A stretch of DNA of 64,000 nucleotides from Puccinia triticina. Lineage: Eukaryota; Basidiomycota; Pucciniomycetes; Pucciniales; Pucciniaceae. Positions 55,200 to 64,000 of this stretch are shown here, piece after piece (position 1 is the stretch's first letter; the number at the start of each line of letters is the position of its first letter). Location: contig NC_070574.1 in the NCBI RefSeq assembly GCF_026914185.1, positions 868,001 through 932,000 on the forward strand. Direction: 5' to 3'. Below the pieces are notes generated by a model that saw only the letters and a list, made by a program, of their open reading frames with translations, had not been told where the DNA came from and ran no database searches. The position numbers and the translations under genes were made by a program.

Positions 55200-55480
55200 T
55201 AAGGTTGTTTAACCTCTGAAACCAGGAGGATTTCCTGTTGGTTGCTGAGGTTGTATGACCTTTGTGATAAGGATAATATACTTCTGTTTGCCAAGGTTTT
55301 ATAACCTGTGCGACCGGGAGTGTTTTCTTCCTTTTGGTTGCCAAGATGAAGCCCCGGCTACCGGAAGGAGTCCCTCCCGGTTGTTGAGGTTGTATGTTCT
55401 TGGCAACCAGGCGGGTTTTTCTGCCTGCCAAGGCAGTAAATGTAAAACCTTGGAAACTGGAAGGGATCAGGCCTTCTTGA
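55200..55480 (+). repeat. degenerate tandem repeat of about 60 bp
   Basis: Recurring GGTTGCTGAGGTTGTATG, AACCAGG and TGCCAAGG blocks in four or five diverged units. A 63-codon frame (55485-55676, MMASKSKGGGNSGPRKN) follows with an ATG, but there is nothing to support function. Confidence 0.5.
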
Positions 55481-55818
55481 AGAAATGATGGCCTCCAAGT
55501 CAAAGGGAGGAGGAAACAGCGGCCCTAGGAAAAATCTTGAGGCCAAGAATGAGAACAAGAAGCCCGGAAAAGGGGCCTGGCTGCTAGCTGTGATGAGGAA
55601 GAAGGCTCCTCACTACAAGAGAATCACTGGGTCTCAGGGAAAAGGGCACAGAGAACTAATGGTTTTTGATTCCTAACCTATCCGGATATTTAAGCTCATA
55701 CAACTGGGGGACAGAAGGTGAAATGCACATTCATACAGAGGAAATGAAAAAAGTTACATATGTGGGAAAAGGGAGTGAGAAGAGACAGAGATGTGAAATT
55801 CCAACACTTCTGGTCAAA

Positions 55819-56906
55819 CAAGACCGCACATATTTCGCTGCATGTAGCTTTGTAGCTTTGCAATTTAGCAAAATTGGGTGCCGCTTAACTAAAGCTAAAT
55901 TGTAGCTACCCTCGCGCTTCAATTACAGCTACGGGGAGGCCACTCAATTTTTCTATTTCTTTAATTGCTAGATGGTAGCGCCTGTTAGCGCCCAAAACGC
56001 TGCACTTCAGCTGTTCTTAGCGCGCTAAGCGCTAACGTAACGTGTAATTGATAAGCATGATCTGCTAACTTAGCGGGGAGGCAACGGACAAGACAAAAAA
56101 AAGGAAAGGCAGCCTGAAAATTTTATATTCTAATATTGAATGAGTGACTTGAGATTGGATTGAAAGAGTGACAATACATGAGGTGAGATCAAGAGAGAAG
56201 ACAATTTGGTAGTTGGAACTTGGGAAGAGACACTATTTCTCTGGATCTCCAACATGTTTAATCTTATTGGTTTTTTTGTTGATGAGGTTTCCAACATGCG
56301 TGGCAAATTTTGCATTAGCTTCAGCTGCATCAAGAACGATCTGGCAATTGGTGAAATCACCCCCGGCCTTCACCCCTTTTTGCAACCAGATGTGGCTGCT
56401 GACACATTACTCAATGGTCGCTGCACATAGGACACTCCTACCGGTTCCACACACATCAGCCGCTGCTGAGAGCGTCCTCTCAACCATGGCCGAGCTTCTC
56501 GTGCATGCCAAGACATGTTGTGCAACCATTGCAAGTGGGAGTGGTTGTGGTATCATTATTTTAACTGCGCATTTGAAATGGTAGCATGCTGCGCTAGGTT
56601 TAAACTGAAGTGAATCAACTGCTACCAGAAATTGGTAATAGATTGCCCGCTAATTTGAACGCAGTAGGATTTTTAGCGCCACAAAAAGCTACAACGCTAA
56701 ATTACAATTCTTTTAGCGTTAGCAAGGGCCAATCTGCTAAGCTACAGAGGGGGGCTGGGAAGTGTAGCGGGAGGAGCGCTACCCTAGCGCTGGAATTAGC
56801 GTTTTTCAGCTACAGCTAACGCTAACAGCAAAAACTGTTAGCGGGAAACCGCTAAGCTACACTTGTAGTGGCACTAATGTAATTTAGCGTAATATGTGCG
56901 GTCTTG
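55819..56906 (-). mobile_element. second hAT element remnant, 1,088 bp
   Basis: Terminal repeats CAAGACCGCACATATTTCGC and, inverted, CAAGACCGCACATATTACGC. The interior is rich in TAGCGCTAAC-type dyads. On the minus strand, 56365-56520 encodes the hAT dimerisation motif (RSSAMVERTLSAAADVC ... IWLQKGV) with an in-frame TAA after CAATIE, so it is dead. The eight bases on either side do not match as a duplication. Confidence 0.78.
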
Positions 56907-57025
56907 GTTTGAAGAGGTGGGCAGGTGTGGATTGAATTACCTGGGTACCTGCCAGCTTTTTCCTGGAATCTCAGACATCCACACACACTGGAAGGAACCT
57001 GCAGCGGGTGCAAATGAACAATCTC

Positions 57026-57365
57026 TAGTAAAGAAACTTGACTATCAACTACATAGTCTAAAACTTTTTGGCTGATTAGACTTGTCTAATTCAGAGTCCT
57101 TCCACGTTTCATTGTGAGAAGAGGCTCTTACATATTTAGCACTAAGCACAGCTTGGCTGCCAACCCTTAAGGTTATTGCATAGCCAGTGGAAGTTACTAC
57201 CCAACAGTCATCATTCAAACTTTGGATATACTCTCTCAGGTCTCCATTTGTCTCTCTCTTATTCTCTCTCTTATTCTTGTTATATTTCTGATCTTGCAAT
57301 ATGATAAGAATTCCCCCCAAATTTCTTCTGTCCTGCTGTCACTATAGAAACACAGGCTCACACTC
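57026..57365 (+). repeat. dispersed repeat T, copy 3
   Basis: Most diverged of the three copies; keeps AGCACAGCTTGGC, TTTGGATATACTCTCTCAGG and GTCACTATAGAAACACAGGC. Confidence 0.75.
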
Positions 57366-57660
57366 ACATGCACTTTTGCAACTTGGTGTTCAAGATCTGA
57401 CTTGGCATGCTGACTTGCAAAAGTGCATGCAAGTTGCACCTGGCTAACTTTGAAACCCCCGATCAAATGGATGGGAGAGGCAAGTTGCATTAAATGAACT
57501 GCATAGGCAAAAGACAGGGGGTGTTGGGGGTCAGTGGTGGTTGCGCCTGTGATGATTGTCCAGATTGATCAGAATAACACTGTAGGATATACACTAGACC
57601 AAATGAATCTTTAGCAATGACAATGGTAAGAATGGAAAAACCCATTTTCTCCTTATTCTA
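57366..57660. other. no gene seen
   Basis: Short direct repeat of CACATGCACTTTTGCAACTTG-like sequence. Otherwise featureless. Confidence 0.35.
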
Positions 57661-58448
57661 AGCTTGCCATTGGAGAATTGCCCTCATAACTTGCAGAGAA
57701 TCCACGCCGCTCGCAGAGTGGTGCGCCTGGTAGGAGCGGCGCGCAGACCGTGCGCTCTACGGCACGTGGTCTGTCTCTGCGCCGCTCACCCGTGCAGGCT
57801 ACTGAGTCTGACGCGGCTAGGCTTATGGGCTCGACCCTCCTTCTGGGAGGGGAGCCCGTGTCTCACGATGTGCCTAGCCGTGTGTGGGTCGAAGGGGAAA
57901 GCTGTCTCTCCCTGCCTGTGTGGCACGGCCGGTAGTGTTGAGACACCTTCCGAGCAGAAACAGCAACTAAACGTCCTGGGAGTGGGGGACGAGGCGCTAA
58001 GCCCCACTCACTGGACTGTGTCTTGACGGGTGGGTGGGTGGTGCGAAAAAGGAAAGTGTTTCTCCAGGGAAAGCAGCACGACGAAGACAGGCTGGACCGG
58101 CGTGAAGGGAAACCTGCCGCCGCCGGCCTCTGGGTCGTCCTCCTTATGAAGGCTCTCTGCTTTCCCAGGAGGAAAGATCTAGGCTCTGAAATTGGACCTC
58201 GCTGGTTTGAACCGGCGCTGGTCTCATGGCGTCATCACCACTCTGGGATACTCCCATGGTAATCACGCTGCCCACAGGCATGACGCTAGTCTATCCTGTA
58301 TCCAAACTATCTGAGGTCTGTCGGGTCTTCAGAACTTCGACTCAGGTAGCCTCTGGCGTGCCTCTGCGGCTGCGTGGACACCGGGGCCCTTGGAGCTGCG
58401 CTCTGCAGTCACCTCCGAGGGATAGTTCAATTTCTCACACCCTTGCAA
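57661..58448 (+). other. GC-rich island upstream of tRNA-Gly, possibly a structured non-coding RNA
   Basis: Composition switches sharply to GC-rich at about 57690, with many local inverted repeats. The open frames are unconvincing. GGAGGAAAGATCTAGGCTC at 58169 resembles the conserved core of bacterial-type RNase P RNA, but I find no convincing second half. No known RNA can be named from sight. Confidence 0.35.

Positions 58449-58519
<71 letters not shown>
58449..58519 (+). tRNA. tRNA-Gly (GCC)
   Basis: A full cloverleaf can be drawn. The acceptor GCGTTGT/ACAACGC has seven perfect pairs. The D loop contains AGCGGTAA. The anticodon arm is GGGCC-TTGCCAT-GGCCT with anticodon GCC after U33. The variable loop is CGTC. 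The T arm is AGGGG-TTCGACT-CCCCT, and the discriminator base is A. There is no intron. One D-stem pair is weak. It decodes GGC/GGU glycine codons. Confidence 0.88.
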
Positions 58520-58552
58520 CCCAACGTGGGTTGAAGGTTGCTTGTGCAATAA

Positions 58553-58568
58553 ATTTTTGATTTTTTCT
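58553..58568 (+). terminator. polymerase III terminator of tRNA-Gly
   Basis: TTTTTGATTTTTT about 35 bases after the tRNA; T runs on the coding strand end polymerase III transcription. Confidence 0.5.
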
Positions 58569-58931
58569 GACTGGGTTAAGAATTGTGCGTCTCCCAAGGG
58601 AGGTTATATCAAGTTTGTCTGTAGTATTGTGCTATGGTTTTCGGCTGAGGGACTTGCGGGTATTCCGATCAACAATTGATGGATGAATTATATGGGTGAG
58701 AGTTGTTTGTGGAGATGCCCCACATGGCGACATGGATCTGTCCTTCCAGTGTCGCTGCAAGGTCCAAGGACAGTGTGCGTATTCTCTAATTCGTGGCTCT
58801 ACATATGGCCGGTGTGGTCGGCCTGAGGCTATAGAGCACAAATTGCATAACCACTATTCATGCCGCCAGATGTTTCATGACAAGAGAGCGATGAAACCTA
58901 CCCAGCCCACTTACGGAACAACCGACTTTCA

Positions 58932-60545
58932 ATGTTGGCGGGTTTGTTCCGCTCGATACATCACGGGAGGCAGCTGAAGAGGCAATCGATCGGTCGTGGT
59001 CTTGGCAGCTCGGTAGAATTTGCGAGTCGGCCGAGGATCCTGGCCGGTACACTCCGAGTCCTCGGGATCGAGTCTTCGTGCGACGATTCGTGTGCCAGCA
59101 TCGTCGCGTCCGACAAGCGGATCCTTTCCAACGTCCGGCTCGGCCAGAACCACGTCCACAAGGCTTTCAATGGCATCCATCCGTACCATGCTATCCATGC
59201 CCACCAGATCAACATCGTCAGTGTCTCTAGTGACCCTTCCTCGTCACCTCGCCAAATCGGATTCAAAACCCAACAGCCCTAAAGATTGACAAATTTATCA
59301 TCGCGATCTTTCCAGCCCATCGCCATTGGACGCGCGTTAAAAGAAGCAGACATCAAGCTCACTGAACTAGATGGAATTGCATACACCCGTGGACCGGGAA
59401 TGGCGGGCTGCCTGGCGGTAGGAGCAACGGCGGCCAAAAGTCTAGCGGCAGCAACCGGGGTACCCTTGTTGGCTGTTCACCACATGGTGAGGAATTGCTC
59501 CAAGATTTCTGATGCGGTCGAGTTCTGGGATCCATGGTGGCAAAAAGGTTTTATAACTGACAATCCTTGTTTCGACCGATCGGCTGGTTTATCTCGTTTT
59601 ATTCCCAGCAAGCTCATGCTCTTACGCCTTTCCTAACCCAGACTCAGGAGGAGCTCGCATACCCGTTCTTGACACTACTGGTATCAGGCGGTCATACCAT
59701 GCTGGTCTTGGTCAGCTCATCCAGTGAATTCAAAATCTTGGCGAATACGGCCGACAAGCCGCTAGGGTTAGTCTCTCCATCCCCTTTCCCTGCGCTCGTT
59801 GGTTCAACCATGTTGATCAGCTTCCAATCGAACACCACCACAGACTCGCGATTGACAAGATCTCGAGAGCACTGGATGTGCCATGGCCGGACGGAAGTGC
59901 CTCCCCGGGGTCAGCGCTGGAGATGTTTGTGACAGCGGCGGGCGAAGAGGCGCAGGAAGAGGTGGCGCCGCTCCCGCTAGCGCTGCGAACAGGGCCCTCG
60001 GTCTTCTCATTCTGCGGCCTCCAGACGGCCACGATGCGCCGACTCGACGCCATCTCGGACGGCCATCCTTCGAGTGCACAGAAGCGGGCAATCGGGAGAG
60101 CCTTTTTCGACGCCGCCTTCGGCCAGATCGAGGGCAAAATCCGCCACTGGATCCTTGAGCTCTCTTCCAACCATGCGATCAAACTGAAAGGCTTGGTCAT
60201 CAGTGGCGGTGTCGGAAGTAACCAGATCTTGCGAGACAGGTGCGGCGTTTCCCGTCTGCAAATTACACCCGTCATCATTTGTCTAGAGACCTCTACCAGT
60301 CCGAATTCTTACATTCCCTTTTTTTCTCTTGATCATAAAGGGTTGAAAGGTTACTCCGGTCAATCGATCTCGATCTAAAGCTGCACATCCCGCCGATTTC
60401 GTTTTGTACGGACAACGCGGCCATGGTAGCCTGGACTGGAATTGATAAACTGGTGCGCGGAAAAACCTCGGGGCTGGATGTCCCTGTGGCTGCCAAATGG
60501 AGCATCGAAGATGCCGAGGATGAGTCTGCCGGGACAATGAATTAA
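58932..60545 (+). CDS. QRI7: mitochondrial tRNA N6-threonylcarbamoyladenosine synthase (Qri7/OSGEPL1), five exons, 404 aa
   Basis: Exons 58932-59216, 59316-59486, 59609-59766, 59844-60239 and 60341-60545 join in frame over GT-AG introns (77-122 nt). The last acceptor could also be at 60349; both keep the frame. The Kae1/TsaD family motifs are present in order: VLGIESSCDDSCASIV, YTRGPGMAGCLAVGATAAKS, the metal-binding VHHM-QAHAL (split by intron 2), LLVSGGHTMLVL, ADKPLG-LAIDKISRAL, LVISGGVGSNQILR and ISFCTDNAAMVAWTG. The N-terminus (MLAGLFRSIHHGRQLKRQS) is basic and amphipathic, fitting mitochondrial import. The length is close to yeast Qri7. It makes t6A37 in mitochondrial tRNAs reading ANN codons, using threonylcarbamoyl-AMP. 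All key residues are kept. Confidence 0.92.
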
Positions 60546-61189
60546 ACAAGGTCAGTCTTCAAACTAAACTATTGTTGTTTGATTTTTGTAGTCGCAAATA
60601 TTATCCCAGTTGTTATTTTCCTTCAAAAAAGTATGATTGGCTGACCAACCATCCTAATTGAATTTCTTACTGACGTTCTTGCTGAAGGATTCAGGATAGG
60701 ATTACGTATGAAACATTGATCTGAAAACATGGAGACACTAAAGTGCCACTAGTACGACGGCTAAAATAACTTTCTTTTTTGTGATGTAAGTGAAAATACA
60801 CCCAAATGGCCAAGGGTCATGACAGAGCAGCAAACAAGTGGGCACCCGGGTACCCGTGGCGCCCCTGATTTTTCGCCAATTCCTGACACCCGCACCGGCA
60901 GGTGCCCAGGCTCAGAGGTGGAGGTACCCGGGCTTACTGGCAGTAGATTTGATTATCAATAATTGTCATACTCATTTAAAGATGACATTCGGCCCCTACC
61001 CGGTATTGGCTGTGAGATAGAAACCTGCACCAGGCACTGCCTTGGCGGGCGCCAGCTGGTGCGGGCGGTGTGTTCTTTTAACAGGAGTGTAACGGGGGGT
61101 GGGATTGGTCAGCATCATAATAGAATTCAATCCAGAGAGTTACCCATGAGGAGAAAAATTATTCCATAGAGCTTAGATACACCTGGAAG
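60546..61189. other. 3' flank of QRI7, no gene
   Basis: Contains a short GGGTACCCG-rich block (60840-60935) related to the arms of the element at 22.4-23.7 kb. Nothing coding. Confidence 0.4.
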
Positions 61190-61219
61190 TGCAGGGGCAA
61201 AGCCACCTTGGCCTCTAGT
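61190..61219 (+). mobile_element. Helitron 3' terminus (copy 5), decayed hairpin
   Basis: TGCAGGGGCAAAGCCACC, TTGGCCT, CTAG, T. The stem is reduced to GGC-AAA-GCC; the terminal CTAG and spacer are intact. The left limit of the element is unknown; it need not include QRI7. Confidence 0.65.
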
Positions 61220-61502
61220 AGTGGTTAAATTTAAAAAGGAGATATAATAAAATCTGTAGAAGAAATCTTAGAGAAAAATAGACGGAAACTGAGATTTAAA
61301 CAAAAGATTAGGAATAATTCAATTAATCTTGGAATGTTTTCCTTTATGAAATCACCATGTGACCTTCTAGTAACAAAAATAAGAAACTTTGGAGCTGAAA
61401 TCCTGTTTTTTGAAAACACCAGGAAATAAACAAAAAGTGTTATCTAGGTGGATGCCTCATTTGGAGAGGAAGTTTCAAATGATGAAGCTTACCAGCCACT
61501 AT

Positions 61503-61865
61503 CTATCGTCCTCCATGAGCACAATAACAAATTGCCCAAGAAGTGAGCAAAAGAAAAATAAACCCAAGGCCAGCAAGTCCCAACACCTCACCAACTTCTT
61601 CTGGTGGGTTGGGGCCATTAGGCTGAGGTGCCTCAGAAGTCTGCCCTGAGTGCCAGGAATTGGGAGAGGCTGCAGGAGTGAGATCTTGATCAATGATTTT
61701 GCGACCTCTTAATTGATTCTTTGCTTTTGAGGGGGTCATATAGGGAACTGGTGGTGGTGTAAACACAGGGGGTTCGTACAAAATCTTGGAAATTCCATTA
61801 TTCAATGAAGCAAAGGCAAAGCTGATAATGAAGCATCCAATGAATATTATGATTGTTTTCAACAT
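61503..61865 (-). CDS. small secreted/membrane peptide, family A (120 aa)
   Basis: Starts MLKTIIIFIGCFIISFAFA, a signal peptide with probable cleavage after AFA. The ectodomain is Pro-rich (EPPVFTPPPVPYMTPSKAK, sharing PYM-PS with the gene at 11183) and then Asn/Pro-rich. A hydrophobic helix (LGLAGLGFIFLLLTSWAICY) ends in CAHGGR. The frame is intact with the first ATG. A TATTTAAAGG stretch upstream may be its promoter. The function is unknown. Confidence 0.65.
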   Translation of the reverse strand: MLKTIIIFIGCFIISFAFASLNNGISKILYEPPVFTPPPVPYMTPSKAKNQLRGRKIIDQDLTPAASPNSWHSGQTSEAPQPNGPNPPEEVGEVLGLAGLGFIFLLLTSWAICYCAHGGR

Positions 61866-62089
61866 TTTAATCTTAGATTGTAATTAATATTTAAAGGCCT
61901 ATTTATTTGGTTTATTTTTGAGTTAGAGGAAATAATTCAGGTTGGTTGATTTTGAATAGATTCAAAGGAGAATTGGCAGTATGTAGTAGGATCTTCTTTT
62001 GGAAGGGAGTGGAGGGTTCAAAATATAATTCAAGAGATTAAATGACCTATCCAGAGACTCCTGAAACACCAGCTTAACTTTAACCAAGT

Positions 62090-62260
62090 GGATGGGAATT
62101 AACATTATGTAAAACATGTCACTTGAAAGGAATTACAATTTGGAAAGATCTTCCTCCTTCTGACAGAAACAAAAGAGGTATTTCTGGTACATTGGTCCTG
62201 AAATACATGCAGATTACACTTTCTCAAACTTTCTATCTAATCAACAAGTAAACTGTGTGA
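62090..62260 (-). repeat. duplicated 5' flank of family A peptide genes, copy 3
   Basis: Diverged match to 33337-33560 (AACCAAGTGGATGGGAATTA; ATTGGTCCTGAAATACAT; AATCAACAAGT). Confidence 0.45.
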
Positions 62261-62336
62261 AAGACCTCAGGGGAAGTTTTACATGTTGATATACAGTGGT
62301 CTGAGGTGGGGTAAACCACATGAATATGTATCTTAA

Positions 62337-62484
62337 GGCCCGTTCGGAGCCAATATAATCCGGGCAATATATGAGTTTTTTGCGTGACATCCTATGTGAC
62401 ATCTGATCAGGTCTGCCAAAACTTGGTCAGATGTCAAAAAATTCCAGATTATATCATGCAATTATATTGGCTCCAAAAGGGGCC
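62337..62484. mobile_element. Tourist-like MITE, 148 bp, TSD TAA
   Basis: Inverted ends GGCCCGTTCGGAGCCAATAT and GGCCCCTTTTGGAGCCAATAT, with TAA on both sides (62334-62336, 62485-62487). Same class as 18793-18953 but a different family. Confidence 0.85.
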
Positions 62485-62699
62485 TAAAACATTCCTGGGA
62501 ACTTAAAAAATCCCTGGGACTCCTGGTACCTGTGTATCCATCAAGCAAACCATGGATTACCTTTTTTTTTCAAAAAAGAAAAAAAAGAAAAACCAGTCCT
62601 AAGCTAAGATTGGTCTATTGCATTGTAAATTTTCTGTACCCATTTCTGTAACACATTGGAAGGTAATTTCAACAAACATATCTTATTTTTAGATTTAGC

Positions 62700-63030
62700 C
62701 TAAATGCACTCCAAAAATTTACTTCATGCACTCAACATTTTTGGCTTTGGGGGAGGGGTACTCCAAAAATGTTGGAGTGCTGCCAGTGTGATTTTGCCCT
62801 CCCAAAACATGGAGTCTCCATATGGGCACTCCATGTTTGTTGGAGTACAGGCCAGGGTAAGCCAAAACTTACCAAAATAAGGGTGTGCAGGCACCCCCAA
62901 AACATGGAGTGCAGACCCAATCACTCACCTTTTCAGGTAAGGGTTTTGGCTATGCACTCTAGTTGGCACAATGTCAACTGGAGTGCATCACATTGCACTC
63001 CATGCCACTCTTTTTTGGAGTGCCCACCCA
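62700..63030. repeat. S-type dyad repeat, third locus
   Basis: Four or five GCACTCCAAAAATGTTGGAGT-like dyads at 60-100 base spacing. Shares the core with S elements at 50.2 and 54.5 kb but not their ends. Confidence 0.65.
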
Positions 63031-63114
63031 AGAATGGCCATCAAGAGGATTACACACCCCACTTGATGACCAGTCATCACACCTGAGTGGGATTCATCCT
63101 CTGATCTTGTCAGA

Positions 63115-63270
63115 ATAAGAGCCTGTCCGCTCACTTTCTGTTTCCTGTCCTATCTGACCGTGTGGTCATTCTATGTCCTGTCTGACCAAGTGGTCTTTTT
63201 CTTCCTGTCCTGCCTGGCCATGTTTTCCTGTCCTGTCTGACCAAGTGGTCCTCCTTTCCTGTCTTGTTGT
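63115..63270 (+). repeat. tandem repeat of about 45 bp
   Basis: Repeats of CCTGTCTGACCAAGTGGTC with TTTCCTGTCCTG, four diverged copies. The remaining DNA to the window end has no recognisable gene. Confidence 0.7.
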
Positions 63271-63850
63271 CCAGTTTTTTTTTTCATAGGCCCCCCTTTG
63301 GATCTTGATGGGGCGCTCTCTAGTTGTGTGTTCTAAGTCCGCTCCTTGGACATGTAATCTGTTATGGTCTGTTGATCTGGGGAGAGGAAGATGGATTCTG
63401 GGGTCTGGGGGTTCTGGATCCAAGATGGTAGATTGCAGGATGGGGAAGAGGCCTGGATCTCCAGCCTCTTGAACCTTGAGTATGGTCCGTGACATGTACG
63501 TGTAGTCTATGTAGATGTGAGTCTGTGCTGCGGAGCCCGCGCCACGGCTCATAACATAATCAAGTGACTGAGTCAGAGAATCATACAGCTAACAAGGAAA
63601 AGCTTGCCAAATTTTGTGGCTGAAATGTTTTCTGCATTTCAGCTACAGGCCTATACAGCTTCACTGTACATGCAGTCAAAACCCGTTTGGCCGGCTGGTA
63701 TTGCTTGACATGGGTGCTGGGCCGGGCAAGGGGCAAGGGAGGAAGGAGAGGCAAATAGCCAGATCAGGGTAAAGTTGCTCCAGGAATCCAATGGTGGGGC
63801 CCTCAAGGCACCAAAGTGGAAAACAAAGACACTAGTTTTTTTCTTCTGAT

Positions 63851-63930
63851 CACTGAAAGAAAAACTCTAGAAACTGCTTGCAGTTGAGATGCAAGAGCTG
63901 AAAGCACGTGTGCCTCATGCAAGAATCAAG
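63851..63930. mobile_element. diverged relative of the 112-bp palindromic MITE
   Basis: The left half keeps CACTGAAAGAAAAACTC and GAAACTGCTTGCAGTTGA. The right half is eroded (CTCATGCAAG). Confidence 0.5.
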
Positions 63931-64000
63931 CACTATTCAATTAAATGCAACACTGGGAAGTTACACTATCCAGGTTGCTTGGATGTCATTTAGTTATCCA

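Noticed and set aside
57664..58026. 120-codon Cys/Leu-rich frame
   Set aside because: Unconvincing composition in a GC-rich region, with equally open overlapping frames; no motif and no start context.
61190..61219. QRI7 and tRNA-Gly as Helitron cargo
   Set aside because: They lie upstream of a Helitron 3' end, but both are intact and intron-bearing, and no 5' end was found. The simplest view is that the Helitron starts after 60.55 kb.

Overview
The window looks like a gene-poor, transposon-packed stretch of a filamentous basidiomycete genome. A rust fungus (Pucciniales) is my best guess, but this is inference from style, not from a marker. The grounds are short introns (about 58 to 101 nt) in the two clear host genes, ORF1/RT proteins of a kind I associate with basidiomycete tyrosine-recombinase retroelements, several DNA-transposon superfamilies, and GC-rich coding islands in AT-rich repeat DNA. 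Only three host loci look functional: a six-exon CorA/Mnr2-type Mg2+ transporter (28.44-31.36 kb), a tRNA-Gly(GCC) (58.45 kb) and a five-exon mitochondrial Qri7/OSGEPL1-type tRNA t6A synthase (58.93-60.55 kb).

Layout. 0-1.4 kb: 3' end of a Ty3/gypsy element, its LTR cut by a Helitron. 1.4-7.6 kb: anonymous DNA with two GC-rich gene fragments between two Helitron 3' ends. 7.9-9.65 kb: dead Ty1/copia gag plus 5' LTR. 9.65-10.1 kb: a 46-bp minisatellite. 11.2 kb: a small secreted/membrane peptide gene. 13.0-20.7 kb: one nested 7.66-kb TIR element holding a young gag-only LTR retrotransposon, a Tourist-like MITE, a tRNA-derived segment and a 1.2-kb giant hairpin. 21-28 kb: inverted-repeat elements, a MITE and two more peptide-gene relics. 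28.4-31.4 kb: the transporter. 32.8-40 kb: another peptide gene, a gypsy RNase H/integrase fragment cut by a palindromic array, a broken peptide gene, a COQ1 fragment and a Helitron end. 42.5-46.3 kb: a DIRS-like retroelement whose ORF1 is split by a miniature LTR element (TRIM) carrying a tRNA-like sequence in each LTR. 47-57 kb: a copia LTR, minisatellites, two hAT remnants and palindromic repeats. 57.6-60.5 kb: GC-rich island, tRNA-Gly and QRI7. 61-64 kb: Helitron end, another peptide gene, a MITE and repeats.

The best candidate for something undescribed is a dispersed family of about 110-125 aa proteins. Each has an N-terminal signal peptide, a Pro-rich ectodomain and a C-terminal membrane helix with a tiny tail. 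There are six or seven copies in 64 kb, some intact and some broken, and their flanks are themselves duplicated. The second is the tRNA-bearing TRIM, whose primer-binding site matches the anticodon arm of initiator tRNA-Met (half-tRNA priming). The third is a set of five near-identical Helitron 3' ends, one with empty-site support, next to captured gene pieces.
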